Source of the DNA: Flavobacteriaceae bacterium
GTDB taxonomy: Bacteria > Bacteroidota > Bacteroidia > Flavobacteriales > Flavobacteriaceae
Direction: 5' to 3'
Assembly (NCBI GenBank): GCA_015493405.1
Contig: WGDF01000294.1
Location: forward strand, 1-6,451
DNA: 6,451 bases
Every line of letters starts with the position of its first letter. Within the stretch, counting starts at the first letter, position 1. A program made the position numbers and the translations under genes. The notes below the pieces were generated by a model. The model had not been told where the DNA came from. It made no database searches and saw nothing but the letters and a program-made list of their open reading frames with translations. Positions 1 through 6,325 of the stretch are shown one piece after another.

Positions 1-349
1 AATCGGCTATTTTTTTAAGCGCCTGTGCAATGGTATAGCTGGTTGCCAAAGTGTCAGATCCTCCAAAACGACGATCGGAAATCATAATGGCTTTATCCGC
101 ACCGCGATACAACGAATCACGCATAATATCGGCAGCTTTTGGTGGTCCCATTGTCAAAACAGTTACTTGGCTACCGGACACGCGGTCTTTTAACGACAAT
201 GCCATTTCCAATGCGTGCAGGTCATCAGGATTAAAAATGGTAGGTATTTTGGCTCGATTGACAGTTCCGTCGGGCTTCATGGCATCTGACCCCAAGTTTC
301 TGGTGTCCGGAACTTGCTTGACCAAAACAACAATTTTAAGTGGTCTCAT
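1..349 (-). CDS. etfB: Electron transfer flavoprotein subunit beta, N-terminal part (runs off the window)
   Basis: The beta subunit of electron transfer flavoprotein (EtfB/FixA family) pairs with EtfA, binds AMP or FAD, and passes electrons from acyl-CoA dehydrogenases and related flavoenzymes towards the quinone pool. The first 116 residues are visible and intact. Family features seen are KQVPDT (residues 11-16), NPDDLHALEMAL (40-51), TMGPPKA (66-72) and the stretch RGADKAIMIS followed by DRRFGGSDTLATS (82-104), which corresponds to the nucleotide-binding half of the fold. The start at 349 gives the expected N-terminal beta strand (LKIVVLVKQ) with no extension. The family is usually about 250-290 residues, so more than half lies beyond position 1. 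In Bacteroidota etfA and an acyl-CoA dehydrogenase often follow, but that is outside the window. The sequence resembles Bacteroidales-type EtfB more than the short Flavobacteriaceae form. No clear TAnnTTTG promoter was found upstream. Confidence 0.92.
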   Translation of the reverse strand, partial: MRPLKIVVLVKQVPDTRNLGSDAMKPDGTVNRAKIPTIFNPDDLHALEMALSLKDRVSGSQVTVLTMGPPKAADIMRDSLYRGADKAIMISDRRFGGSDTLATSYTIAQALKKIAD

Positions 350-790
350 AGTTTTATTTATTTGATTATCTGATTATTTGGCGATATGGTTATTTGTTTA
401 TTCGATTATCGGATGTTTGAGGTCCGTTGTTATTTTTCTATTACAGTTTTCTAAAATCTAATTTCTAATTATTGATTATTTTAATTTTTAATTACCAAAT
501 TTAAGATAAAAGATGAGATATAATTTGACTTTTCTCATTTTTTTGAATTGAACAAAATTGTCCATATACTTTATTGAAAATGCTGCAATCTTGTTAGTGA
601 AGAAATATGAATGAATAATTGACAAGCTAAATTTTCTCAATATTACTATCAAAAGTTCTCGCATATTTTTGGAAATCATTAATTTAGATAGACCTACTAG
701 GTTTTGAAAACCTAGTAGGTTTACATAAAATTATAATGTTTTCGAAAGGGCTGAAAAAGAAGCAATAATAAGAATTTTCATCATTCATTC
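350..790. other. AT-rich intergenic region without a convincing gene
   Basis: About 440 bases separate the start of etfB from the terminator of fabI. Next to etfB the DNA is low in complexity, with repeated GATTAT words at 364-369, 372-377, 404-409 and 474-479. A 63-codon minus-strand frame (488-679) and a 17-codon one (731-784) are open, but both read as basic and hydrophobic residues typical of AT-rich non-coding DNA, and I recognise no family. The only strong structure is the palindrome at 689-723, listed separately. A long etfB 5' leader or a decayed gene is possible; nothing in the sequence proves either. Confidence 0.6.
689..723. repeat. Perfect 14-bp palindrome with one-base loop
   Basis: The arm ACCTACTAGGTTTT (692-705) and its exact reverse complement (707-720) are separated by a single G at 706. 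A-T pairs at 690/722 and 689/723 extend it around one G/T wobble. There is no T-run directly after either arm, so it does not look like an ordinary intrinsic terminator. From memory, palindromes with CCTACTAGG / CCTAGTAGG arms recur between genes in several Bacteroidota genomes, so this is probably one copy of a dispersed intergenic repeat. Copy number cannot be judged here. Confidence 0.75.
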
Positions 791-828
791 AAAAAACAAA
801 AAAAGCCCGAATCAAAATATCGGGCTTT
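791..828 (-). terminator. Intrinsic terminator of fabI
   Basis: Arms AAAGCCCGA (802-810) and TCGGGCTTT (820-828) form a 9-bp stem with a 9-base loop. Read on the minus strand the stem is followed by a long T-rich tract (complement of 791-801). It lies about 23 bases past the fabI stop codon. Confidence 0.9.
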
Positions 829-850
829 ATATTAATTTATATTTAAAAAA

Positions 851-1708
851 CTATTTTTTCTTATCTTTCTTATGTTTTTTCACTTCTTTTTCAGCTCTTT
901 CATTAAACATTTGCATCACTTCATCACTGATGCCCATTTTTGAAAAACCACCATCATGGAAAAGATTTTGTAAGGTTACTTTCTTAGTCAAATCGGAAAA
1001 TAATGTTACGGTATAATCGGCACATTCCAAAGCTGTTGCATTACCCAACGGCGACATTTTTTCTGCATAATTTAAGAAGCCGTCAAAACCTTTTACACCG
1101 CTTCCGGCAGTCGTAGGGGTGGGGGATTGTGAAATCGTATTGACCCTCACTTTAAAATCTCGTCCGAAGAAGTAACCGAAACTACGTGCTACGGATTCCA
1201 AATAAGCTTTGTTATCGGCCATATCGTTGTAATCGGGAAATACCCTTTGTGCTGCAATATATGACAGGGCTACAATACTTCCCCATTCATTCATAGCTTT
1301 TTTATTATATAAAACATTCATCACTCTATGAAAAGATAAAGCTGATACATCCCAACCTATTTTGGTAAATTTATAATCCTGATCCGTATAATGATAACCA
1401 CGACGCACATTAACAGACATGCCTATTGAGTGTAAAACAAAATCAATTTTGCCACCTAATAATTTGGTGGCTTCATCTACCAAATGTTCCAAGTCTTTCA
1501 TTGATGTGGCATCGGCAGGAATAATAGGACTATCGGTTTTTTCGGCCAATTCATTAATCGTTCCCATTCGTAAAGCAACCGGTGCATTGGTCAATACAAA
1601 TTTTGCACCTTCTTCATGTGCTCTCTCAGCAACTTTCCAAGCAATTGAATTACTGTCAAGAGCGCCAAAAATAATACCTCGTTTTCCTTTTAATAAGTTG
1701 TAAGCCAT
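851..1708 (-). CDS. fabI: Enoyl-[acyl-carrier-protein] reductase (NADH-type, FabI family)
   Basis: FabI performs the last step of each type II fatty-acid elongation cycle in the cytoplasm, reducing the trans-2 double bond of enoyl-ACP with NAD(P)H. The 285-residue protein has the divergent SDR fold of the family. The cofactor-binding region is GIIFGALDSNSIAWKVA (11-27), and HSIGM is at 93-97. The catalytic set is Y150, Y160 and K167, with the FabI Tyr-x6-Lys spacing between Y160 and K167 (E. coli Y146, Y156, K163). The substrate-loop region reads ISQSPTPTTAGSGVKGF (192-208) in place of the enterobacterial SAGP form; this and NLFHDGGFS (248-256) are typical of Bacteroidota FabI. The last 13 residues are a lysine-rich tail, so it is slightly longer than the roughly 260-residue E. 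coli enzyme. The start at 1708 fits the conserved N-terminus. It has its own promoter box and terminator, so it is probably transcribed alone. Confidence 0.96.
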   Translation of the reverse strand: MAYNLLKGKRGIIFGALDSNSIAWKVAERAHEEGAKFVLTNAPVALRMGTINELAEKTDSPIIPADATSMKDLEHLVDEATKLLGGKIDFVLHSIGMSVNVRRGYHYTDQDYKFTKIGWDVSALSFHRVMNVLYNKKAMNEWGSIVALSYIAAQRVFPDYNDMADNKAYLESVARSFGYFFGRDFKVRVNTISQSPTPTTAGSGVKGFDGFLNYAEKMSPLGNATALECADYTVTLFSDLTKKVTLQNLFHDGGFSKMGISDEVMQMFNERAEKEVKKHKKDKKK

Positions 1709-1735
1709 ATATATTTGTTATTTTTGTTAATGGGG

Positions 1736-1743
1736 CAAATATA
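1736..1743 (-). promoter_or_regulatory. Promoter -7 box of fabI (TATATTTG)
   Basis: On the minus strand TATATTTG matches the Bacteroidota -7 consensus TAnnTTTG, ending 27 bases before the fabI start codon, so transcription should start near 1731. No clear TTG is seen at the -33 position. The leader is A/T-rich with no Shine-Dalgarno motif. Confidence 0.65.
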
Positions 1744-1789
1744 CAGTATTTTTTTAAATTTCCTTTTTCGTTACTCACAGCCCTACAAT

Positions 1790-1817
1790 AAAAAGGCTGC
1801 TAAAAAATTCAGCAGCC
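1790..1817 (-). terminator. Intrinsic terminator of lpdA
   Basis: Arms GGCTGCT (1795-1801) and AGCAGCC (1811-1817) form a 7-bp stem. On the minus strand it is followed by five T (complement of 1790-1794) and preceded by an A-rich complement (1818-1824 read T). It lies 23 bases past the lpdA stop and upstream of the fabI promoter box, separating the two transcription units. Confidence 0.88.
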
Positions 1818-1840
1818 AAAAAAATCTATAATATCTTTCT

Positions 1841-3229
1841 TTATAAATGAATGACTTCATCATAAGCGGCAGCTGCAGCTTCCATAATAGCTTCGCTCAT
1901 AGTTGGATGTGGATGAATAGATTTGAGCAACGTATGTCCGGTTGCTTCAGCTTTTCGAGCCACAACAATTTCAGCTATCATTTCTGTAACGTTGGCCCCA
2001 ATCATATGAGCCCCCAAAATTTCACCGTATTTTTTATCAATAATAATTTTAACAAAACCTTCTGTATGACCGGCAGCTTTGGCTTTTCCACTTGCCGTAA
2101 ATGGAAATTTACCGATTAAAATATCATGTCCGGCTTCAATTGCTTGCTTTTCATTATAACCTGTTGATGATATTTCCGGAGAAGTATAAATAGCTCCCGG
2201 AATATTATTATAGTTTATCATTTCAGGATCTAATCCTGCAATTTTTTCAACACAAGTGATTCCTTCAGCAGAAGCTACATGCGCCAATGCCGGCGTTGCA
2301 ATAACATCCCCAATGGCATAATAACCGGGGATATTGGTCTCATAAAAATCATTTATTACAATCTTATCCCGATTGACCGTAATCCCAACTTCTTCTAATC
2401 CGATATTTTCAATATTAGATTTGATTCCAACAGCAGATAAAACAATGTCAGCTGTCAATTCTTGTTCTCCTTTCTTAGTTTTGATTATAGCTTTAACCCC
2501 ATCACCGGAAGTATCAACCGATAACAATTCGGAAGAAGTCATCACTTTAATTTTCGATTTCTTAAAAGCTCTTGTCAATTGTTTAGATACGTCTTCATCT
2601 TCCAAAGGAACAATCCGATCCAAGTATTCAACTATGGTTACTTTTGTGCCAATAGTATTATAAAAATAAGCAAATTCAGCCCCTATTGCACCCGACCCGA
2701 CTACAATCATAGATTCAGGTTGTTTTTCCAAGGTCATAGCTTGTCTGTAACCAATTATTTTTTTGCCATCAATAGGTAGATTCGGCAATTGTCTGGCTCT
2801 GGCTCCGGTTGCTATAATAATGTGATCGGCATCAACAACAGATACCAAGCCGTCTTCATGTGTAATTTCTATTTTTTTACCAGGTAATACCTTTCCATAT
2901 CCTTTGATAACGGTAATATTATTTTTACGCATTAAAAATTCTACGCCATTACTCATGCTTTGAGCTACGCCTCTACTGCGTTCAACCATTTTATCAAATT
3001 CTACTAAAGGCTCTCCAATATTTATACCGTAAGATTCGGCATGATTGATATAATCAAAAACCTGGGCACTTTTGAGCAAAGCTTTAGTCGGAATACACCC
3101 CCAATTGAGACAAACCCCTCCTAAATTTTCTTTTTCAACAATGGCTGTTTTAAAGCCCAGCTGGGCAGCCCGAATAGCTGCTACATAACCTCCGGGGCCA
3201 CTTCCTAAAACTATAATATCATATTTCAT
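1841..3229 (-). CDS. lpdA: Dihydrolipoyl dehydrogenase (E3 of 2-oxoacid dehydrogenase complexes)
   Basis: This FAD-dependent enzyme reoxidises protein-bound dihydrolipoamide with NAD+, serving the pyruvate and 2-oxoglutarate dehydrogenase complexes and possibly glycine cleavage. The 462-residue protein has all expected parts: FAD-binding GSGPGGYVAA (9-18), the redox-active disulfide in GGVCLNWGCIPTK (37-49; C40 and C45), ATG at 140-142, the NAD-binding motif GSGAIGAEFA (178-187), the second FAD motif YAIGDV (304-309), and the dimer-interface catalytic pair H441/E446 in HPHPTMSE. The frame is open upstream to an ATG at 3271, but I chose 3229 because MKYDIIVLG is the normal beginning of the family. 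The 14 extra codons look like leader sequence, and the upstream ATG sits in a small hairpin. No E1 or E2 gene is adjacent. Promoter and terminator indicate a single-gene unit. Confidence 0.96.
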   Translation of the reverse strand: MKYDIIVLGSGPGGYVAAIRAAQLGFKTAIVEKENLGGVCLNWGCIPTKALLKSAQVFDYINHAESYGINIGEPLVEFDKMVERSRGVAQSMSNGVEFLMRKNNITVIKGYGKVLPGKKIEITHEDGLVSVVDADHIIIATGARARQLPNLPIDGKKIIGYRQAMTLEKQPESMIVVGSGAIGAEFAYFYNTIGTKVTIVEYLDRIVPLEDEDVSKQLTRAFKKSKIKVMTSSELLSVDTSGDGVKAIIKTKKGEQELTADIVLSAVGIKSNIENIGLEEVGITVNRDKIVINDFYETNIPGYYAIGDVIATPALAHVASAEGITCVEKIAGLDPEMINYNNIPGAIYTSPEISSTGYNEKQAIEAGHDILIGKFPFTASGKAKAAGHTEGFVKIIIDKKYGEILGAHMIGANVTEMIAEIVVARKAEATGHTLLKSIHPHPTMSEAIMEAAAAAYDEVIHL

Positions 3230-3283
3230 AAGATTATTTTTATATAAACAATTAAAGATGCTCTGAAGCATCGATTAAGTCTA

Positions 3284-3291
3284 CAAATATA
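3284..3291 (-). promoter_or_regulatory. Promoter -7 box of lpdA (TATATTTG)
   Basis: TATATTTG on the minus strand matches TAnnTTTG exactly. It predicts transcription from about 3278-3279 and a leader of about 50 bases to the chosen start at 3229. The -33 region reads TTT rather than TTG. A 6-bp hairpin (GATGCT 3257-3262 with AGCATC 3267-3272) lies at the 5' end of this leader and contains the upstream in-frame ATG. Confidence 0.65.
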
Positions 3292-3367
3292 ATCAATTAT
3301 TAAAGTCATGAAACCCGTCATAAGTTAAAATTCTTTAAAGTATATAGTGAAATTATGACAAAAATCA

Positions 3368-3399
3368 TTGCTTTTTACTTCAAAACTAATGTAACTTTA
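3368..3399 (+). promoter_or_regulatory. Possible promoter of the T9SS-exported protein gene
   Basis: TTG at 3368-3370 and TAACTTTA at 3392-3399 are 21 bases apart, close to the Bacteroidota arrangement, though the last base of the -7 box is A rather than G. Transcription would start near 3405, about 20 bases before the ATG. There is no Shine-Dalgarno motif; the leader is A/T-rich. Confidence 0.4.
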
Positions 3400-3424
3400 T
3401 AAAAATCATAAAAAATATTGTATT

Positions 3425-4819
3425 ATGAAAAAAATTATTTTATTCATTATTATGATTGGCCCTTGGGCATTATTTAGTCAAATGCCTCAGATTTCAAATA
3501 ATAGTTTTGAAAATTGGACGAATCAGATTTTCAAATCCTTAACTGATTATCGAGATTCAGGTGACGAAAATTATGGTGATATCAACCAATCTACTGATGC
3601 CGTAGACGGACAATATTCTGTCAAAATCAGTTCTACGTTAGATGAAAATGATGAGGTAGCCGTCGGTTATTTTGTCAATTTTGATCCCGATCATTTTACC
3701 GGTGGCATTCCTTACAGCCAACATGTCGATTCTATTTGCGGTTACTATAAAGCACATCTGGTGGCTCAAGACTCCGCCTTATTTTTAGCTATATTTAAAA
3801 ATAACAGCAGTCCTATTGGGGGAAATATTTACAAATTTGCAGCAAATCAAAATACAAACAATTGGACACGGTTTTGCTATTCGACACAAATGCCCGCCGG
3901 TATGGTATCCGATACTTTAATGTTCGGAGCCGCCAGTTCAAATGCTATAGAAGAAGTAGGTATGGAAAACGGCAGTTGGATACAGTTTGACAGTATCAGT
4001 TTAAAATCCGGAAATCAATTACTTCCGCCTATTCCCAACTATAGTTTTGAAAATTGGGATGAACGTACCATTTCTTTTCCGGATGATTTTGACAGTAGTT
4101 TGAAATGGGACATCCAAACTAATCCTTTAACAATAGAAAAAATATCTAATGCTACATCCGGAAATTATGCAATCAAACTTAATACCGTGGTCACTCAAGA
4201 TCAAGATACTATTGTAGGTGCTATCACCAACGGTATTATTGATGACTGGCCTTTCTCCGGCGGTTTGGCAATCAATCAAATTCCTAATGAAATCAGTTGG
4301 GATTATAAGGTGCATTATGCCGGACATGCTGATTTTGATCCCAATGTGCAATTTATTTTCAAACTCAATGGACAGGAAATAGGAAATTTTGGCAGAACAT
4401 ACCAAAATGAGGTCAGTGTTTATCAACATGAAAGTATCCCTATAAATTTAGGCACTGTTCCGGACACTTTACAATTTAATGCTTTCTCAGGTAATTTTCC
4501 CGGCAATAGTCTATCAATGGATAACATTATAATGTATTATCCGGCAGGCATAACTGATAATTTGAATATACAAGAAATGATTGCTTATCCCGTACCGGCT
4601 AAAAATAGTCTAAATTTTAAAATCAAAGCGATTAAAAAGGAGTCTATCTCTGTAGAAATTATAGATTTGAATGGGCGTCTACTCATCGAAAAAACATTTG
4701 TTTTGAATCAAGGTGCCAATCAAATACATCTCAAAACCAACACCTTACCAAAAGGCGCTTATCTTTATAGGATAAAAGACCACTCAGGTATGATTACCAA
4801 GGAATTTATAAAAATTTAA
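3425..4819 (+). CDS. Secreted protein with two related domains and a type A T9SS sorting domain
   Basis: This is a probable extracellular or surface protein of 464 residues. It begins with a signal peptide (MKK, a hydrophobic core to about residue 17, cleavage near LFS-Q at 18-20) and ends with a T9SS type A sorting domain at about 385-464: YPVPAKNSLNF, VEIIDLNGRLL, then LPKGAYLYRI and ITKEFIKI. Between them are two similar domains of about 170-175 residues (about 21-196 and 202-374). Aligned landmarks are NSFENW/YSFENW (26 and 206), DGQYSVKIS/SGNYAIKLN (61 and 245), FTGGIPYSQ/FSGGLAINQ (91 and 277), SDTLMFGA/PDTLQFNA (162 and 346) and FDSISL/MDNIIM (188 and 365). The pattern suggests beta-sandwich domains like those of Bacteroidota surface glycan-associated proteins (PCMD-like); this is inference and no enzyme motif is visible. 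It is divergent from lpdA and probably unrelated in function. Confidence 0.88.
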   Translation: MKKIILFIIMIGPWALFSQMPQISNNSFENWTNQIFKSLTDYRDSGDENYGDINQSTDAVDGQYSVKISSTLDENDEVAVGYFVNFDPDHFTGGIPYSQHVDSICGYYKAHLVAQDSALFLAIFKNNSSPIGGNIYKFAANQNTNNWTRFCYSTQMPAGMVSDTLMFGAASSNAIEEVGMENGSWIQFDSISLKSGNQLLPPIPNYSFENWDERTISFPDDFDSSLKWDIQTNPLTIEKISNATSGNYAIKLNTVVTQDQDTIVGAITNGIIDDWPFSGGLAINQIPNEISWDYKVHYAGHADFDPNVQFIFKLNGQEIGNFGRTYQNEVSVYQHESIPINLGTVPDTLQFNAFSGNFPGNSLSMDNIIMYYPAGITDNLNIQEMIAYPVPAKNSLNFKIKAIKKESISVEIIDLNGRLLIEKTFVLNQGANQIHLKTNTLPKGAYLYRIKDHSGMITKEFIKI

Positions 4820-4823
4820 TCTC

Positions 4824-4854
4824 AAAAAAAGCTGTCTTTTGGGCAGCTTTTTTT
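4824..4854. terminator. Bidirectional terminator between converging genes
   Basis: Seven A (4824-4830), GCTGTC (4831-4836), a five-base loop, GGCAGC (4842-4847) and seven T (4848-4854) form a 13-bp stem with one G/T wobble. It has a T-run on either strand, so it can end the plus-strand secreted-protein transcript and the minus-strand SDR transcript. The SDR stop codon (4853-4855) lies inside its outer A/T arm. Confidence 0.92.
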
Positions 4855-5662
4855 ATTTCATTTTATAATGATTATTGATTAATTTTTCAAAAAATCGCCC
4901 CGGTAAAAGACATTTAAGAATGGGCGTCATTCGCTGTAAAAACAAACCGATATTATAACGCAATTTGGGGTGTTTTAATTGAACAATCTTCGAAATCTTA
5001 AGCCCCAATACTTTTGGCTGTAAACCATTATCCACTTCATCGTCTATCATTTTTAAGACCAATTGATAGTCCTTAAAATAAGGCGAATCGGATTTAAGCT
5101 CCGAATAGAGACGTCCCTCGGCAATATTAGTTTGAAAATCGCCAGGTGCTATATCAATTACTTTAATACCAAATTGTTTTACTTCACTACTCAAAGCCTC
5201 AGTCATACGCATTACAGCCGATTTAGTTGCAGAATAAAATCCTCTAAAAGGCAATCCCGTATAACCGGCAATACTGCTAATGTTGATAATTATACCTGAT
5301 TTTTTCCGGCGCATAAGCGGTAATACCTTTTGTATGGTATAAAGCATTCCAAAGAAATTGACCTCAAAAATCTTTCTGACCTCCTCAGGTTTTGATTCTT
5401 CAATACTACCGGTCATACCTATACCGGCATTATTTATTAAAATATCTATTTTAGATTCCTTTGATAAGATTGTTTCAATGGCTTTTTCTATCGAACTTGA
5501 ATCAGATAAGTCCATAAAAATCCAAGTAAAATCATCCGATAATACTTTTTTCCGTCCGGTACCGTAAACTTTATAATTATTTTGACTTAAATGCTTGGCT
5601 ATAGCAGAACCTAAACCGCCTGATGCGCCTGTTAATAAAACAACTTTTTGGGAATGATTCAT
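4853..5662 (-). CDS. Short-chain dehydrogenase/reductase (SDR), substrate unknown
   Basis: A cytoplasmic NAD(P)-dependent oxidoreductase of the classical SDR family, 269 residues. Seen are the cofactor motif TGASGGLG (11-18), D51 in MDLSD after the third strand, NNAG (77-80), N102, and the catalytic S130, Y143 and K147 in the arrangement ISS...YSATK, followed by PGDFQT (173-178). All four members of the Asn-Ser-Tyr-Lys catalytic set are present, so it should be active. The GTGRKK stretch after the second strand (34-39) has a basic residue where NADP(H)-preferring members usually do, so NADP(H) is likely. The C-terminal 60 residues are basic and hydrophobic, as in SDRs acting on lipids, steroids or retinoids, but the substrate cannot be deduced. 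The gene stands alone downstream of the SRP RNA gene on the same strand and converges with the secreted-protein gene. Confidence 0.9.
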   Translation of the reverse strand: MNHSQKVVLLTGASGGLGSAIAKHLSQNNYKVYGTGRKKVLSDDFTWIFMDLSDSSSIEKAIETILSKESKIDILINNAGIGMTGSIEESKPEEVRKIFEVNFFGMLYTIQKVLPLMRRKKSGIIINISSIAGYTGLPFRGFYSATKSAVMRMTEALSSEVKQFGIKVIDIAPGDFQTNIAEGRLYSELKSDSPYFKDYQLVLKMIDDEVDNGLQPKVLGLKISKIVQLKHPKLRYNIGLFLQRMTPILKCLLPGRFFEKLINNHYKMK

Positions 5663-5696
5663 TGTATTTTTGCTTTTATCAGCGGTAAAATTACAA

Positions 5697-5704
5697 CAAA
5701 AATA
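5697..5704 (-). promoter_or_regulatory. Promoter -7 box of the SDR gene (TATTTTTG)
   Basis: TATTTTTG on the minus strand fits TAnnTTTG and ends 34 bases before the SDR start codon. It lies just past the T-run that ends the SRP RNA gene, so the SDR can be transcribed independently. The -33 element is not clear. Confidence 0.5.
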
Positions 5705-5720
5705 CTAATAAAAAGGCATA

Positions 5721-5820
5721 AAAAATGGCAAGCTACCTACATCGCACCGCTACAACCTTCTACCCTTGCTGTATTCCTACCCTGGGGGATTCAAAGGGAG
5801 CTAGTCGTGTAGGACTTGCC
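5721..5820 (-). ncRNA. ffs: Signal recognition particle RNA, small bacterial (4.5S-like) type
   Basis: This RNA is the scaffold of the signal recognition particle; with Ffh it targets nascent membrane and secretory proteins. Read on the minus strand, GGCAAG (5820-5815) pairs with CTTGCC (5732-5727) to close one long hairpin, and CCTACA pairs with TGTAGG just inside. The tip carries the diagnostic domain IV: CAGG (5784-5781), a three-pair stem GTA/TAC (5780-5778 and 5773-5771), the GGAA tetraloop (5777-5774), and AGCA on the opposite side (5770-5767), flanked by C- and G-runs. This matches the E. coli order CAGG, stem, GGAA, stem, AGCA, which binds the Ffh M domain. The 94-nt hairpin is followed by a short T-run (complement of 5721-5725) that should end transcription. 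The promoter box predicts a start at the first G of the hairpin. Confidence 0.92.
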
Positions 5821-5824
5821 GTTG

Positions 5825-5856
5825 CAAAGGTAAGAAATATTAAGCGTAAAAATCAA
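5825..5856 (-). promoter_or_regulatory. Promoter of the SRP RNA gene
   Basis: On the minus strand TTG (5856-5854) and TACCTTTG (5832-5825) are separated by 21 bases, a full Bacteroidota-type promoter. The -7 box ends four bases before the closing-stem G at 5820, the distance expected for a start there. Confidence 0.75.
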
Positions 5857-5964
5857 GTATTTTAATTAAAAAAATTAAAGTTTTTTATAGTATTCAAAAT
5901 CAACAGGTTAATTTTAAAATCTCAAGAACATTCATTTTTAAAAAAATAAAGTACATTTTAAACT

Positions 5965-5993
5965 TTGTATTTCGAAAATATTTTCTAAATTTG
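5965..5993 (+). promoter_or_regulatory. Promoter of the first tRNA-Pro
   Basis: TTG at 5965-5967 and TAAATTTG at 5986-5993 are 18 bases apart, an excellent match to the Bacteroidota consensus. Transcription should start near 5998, about eight bases before the mature tRNA end. TTTGCAC follows the box, as it does upstream of the second tRNA. Confidence 0.8.
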
Positions 5994-6005
5994 CACCACA
6001 TTTTA

Positions 6006-6083
6006 CGGGATGTAGCGCAGCCCGGTTAGCGCACCACGTTAGGGACGTGGGGGTCGCAGGTTCAAATCCTGTCATCCCGACCA
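6006..6083 (+). tRNA. tRNA-Pro, anticodon AGG
   Basis: A complete cloverleaf with encoded CCA. The acceptor stem is CGGGATG/CATCCCG (6006-6012, 6073-6079) with A73 at 6080. The D-stem is GCGC/GCGC around a 10-base loop that has one more T than the next copy. The anticodon stem is CCACG/CGTGG with loop TTAGGGA (6039-6045), and the T-arm is GCAGG-TTCAAAT-CCTGT. The anticodon at 6041-6043 is AGG. C1-G72, A73, G35, G36 and G37 all agree with proline identity. A34 is unusual: bacterial proline tRNAs normally carry G, U or C there. The body is nearly the same as the CGG tRNA downstream except in the anticodon stem, so the two probably arose by duplication. Confidence 0.92.
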
Positions 6084-6087
6084 ATAC

Positions 6088-6119
6088 AAAAGCATTTCAC
6101 GTTAGTGAGGTGCTTTTTT
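6088..6119 (+). terminator. Intrinsic terminator of the first tRNA-Pro
   Basis: AAAGCATTTCAC (6089-6100), loop GTTA, and GTGAGGTGCTTT (6105-6116) form a 12-bp stem with two U-G wobbles in RNA, followed by a T-run to 6119. It begins a few bases after the CCA end and is almost the same as the terminator of the second tRNA. Confidence 0.88.
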
Positions 6120-6178
6120 GTTTGAATCAACCTCATAAAAATTTTATTCAAAACTTAGTCTATTTTTACTTTTTTTAC

Positions 6179-6186
6179 TACATTTG
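6179..6186 (+). promoter_or_regulatory. Promoter -7 box of the second tRNA-Pro (TACATTTG)
   Basis: TACATTTG fits TAnnTTTG and is followed by GCAC, as at the first tRNA. No clear TTG lies at -33. Transcription would start near 6191, giving a leader of about 50 bases that contains the hairpin at 6202-6232 and must be removed by RNase P. Confidence 0.6.
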
Positions 6187-6201
6187 CACGTCTAAAATTT
6201 A

Positions 6202-6232
6202 GATATAGTCCCGACGGAAGTTGGGATATATC
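6202..6232 (+). repeat. Hairpin of the YCCCGAC family in the tRNA leader
   Basis: The core TCCCGAC-GGAA-GTTGGGA (6209-6226) has the same arm as the two hairpins in the tRNA-like copy at 6360-6451. GATATA/TATATC extends the stem outward to 13 pairs with one bulged G (6208) and one G-U pair. It lies between the predicted start of transcription and the mature 5' end of the second tRNA-Pro. Confidence 0.75.
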
Positions 6233-6241
6233 GTAAGATTA

Positions 6242-6318
<77 letters not shown>

Positions 6319-6325
6319 ATACAAG

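Noticed and set aside
51..365. 104-codon plus-strand frame
   Set aside because: Lies opposite etfB, whose frame carries the conserved motifs; it is a shadow of that gene.
359..480. Riboswitch or structured leader upstream of etfB
   Set aside because: Only repeated GATTAT words in low-complexity AT-rich DNA; no stable stem or known aptamer motif was seen.
488..679. 63-codon minus-strand open frame between etfB and fabI
   Set aside because: Composition is basic, hydrophobic and AT-driven; no recognisable motif, promoter box or family. Other frames of the same stretch gave no recognisable protein fragment either.
731..784. 17-codon frame starting MMKILIIASF on the minus strand
   Set aside because: It looks like the beginning of a signal peptide but stops at once, has no promoter box, and follows directly after the fabI terminator.
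3230..3271. Longer lpdA start at 3271
   Set aside because: The 14 extra residues are not typical of the family, and the start would fall only about seven bases after the predicted transcription start and inside a hairpin.
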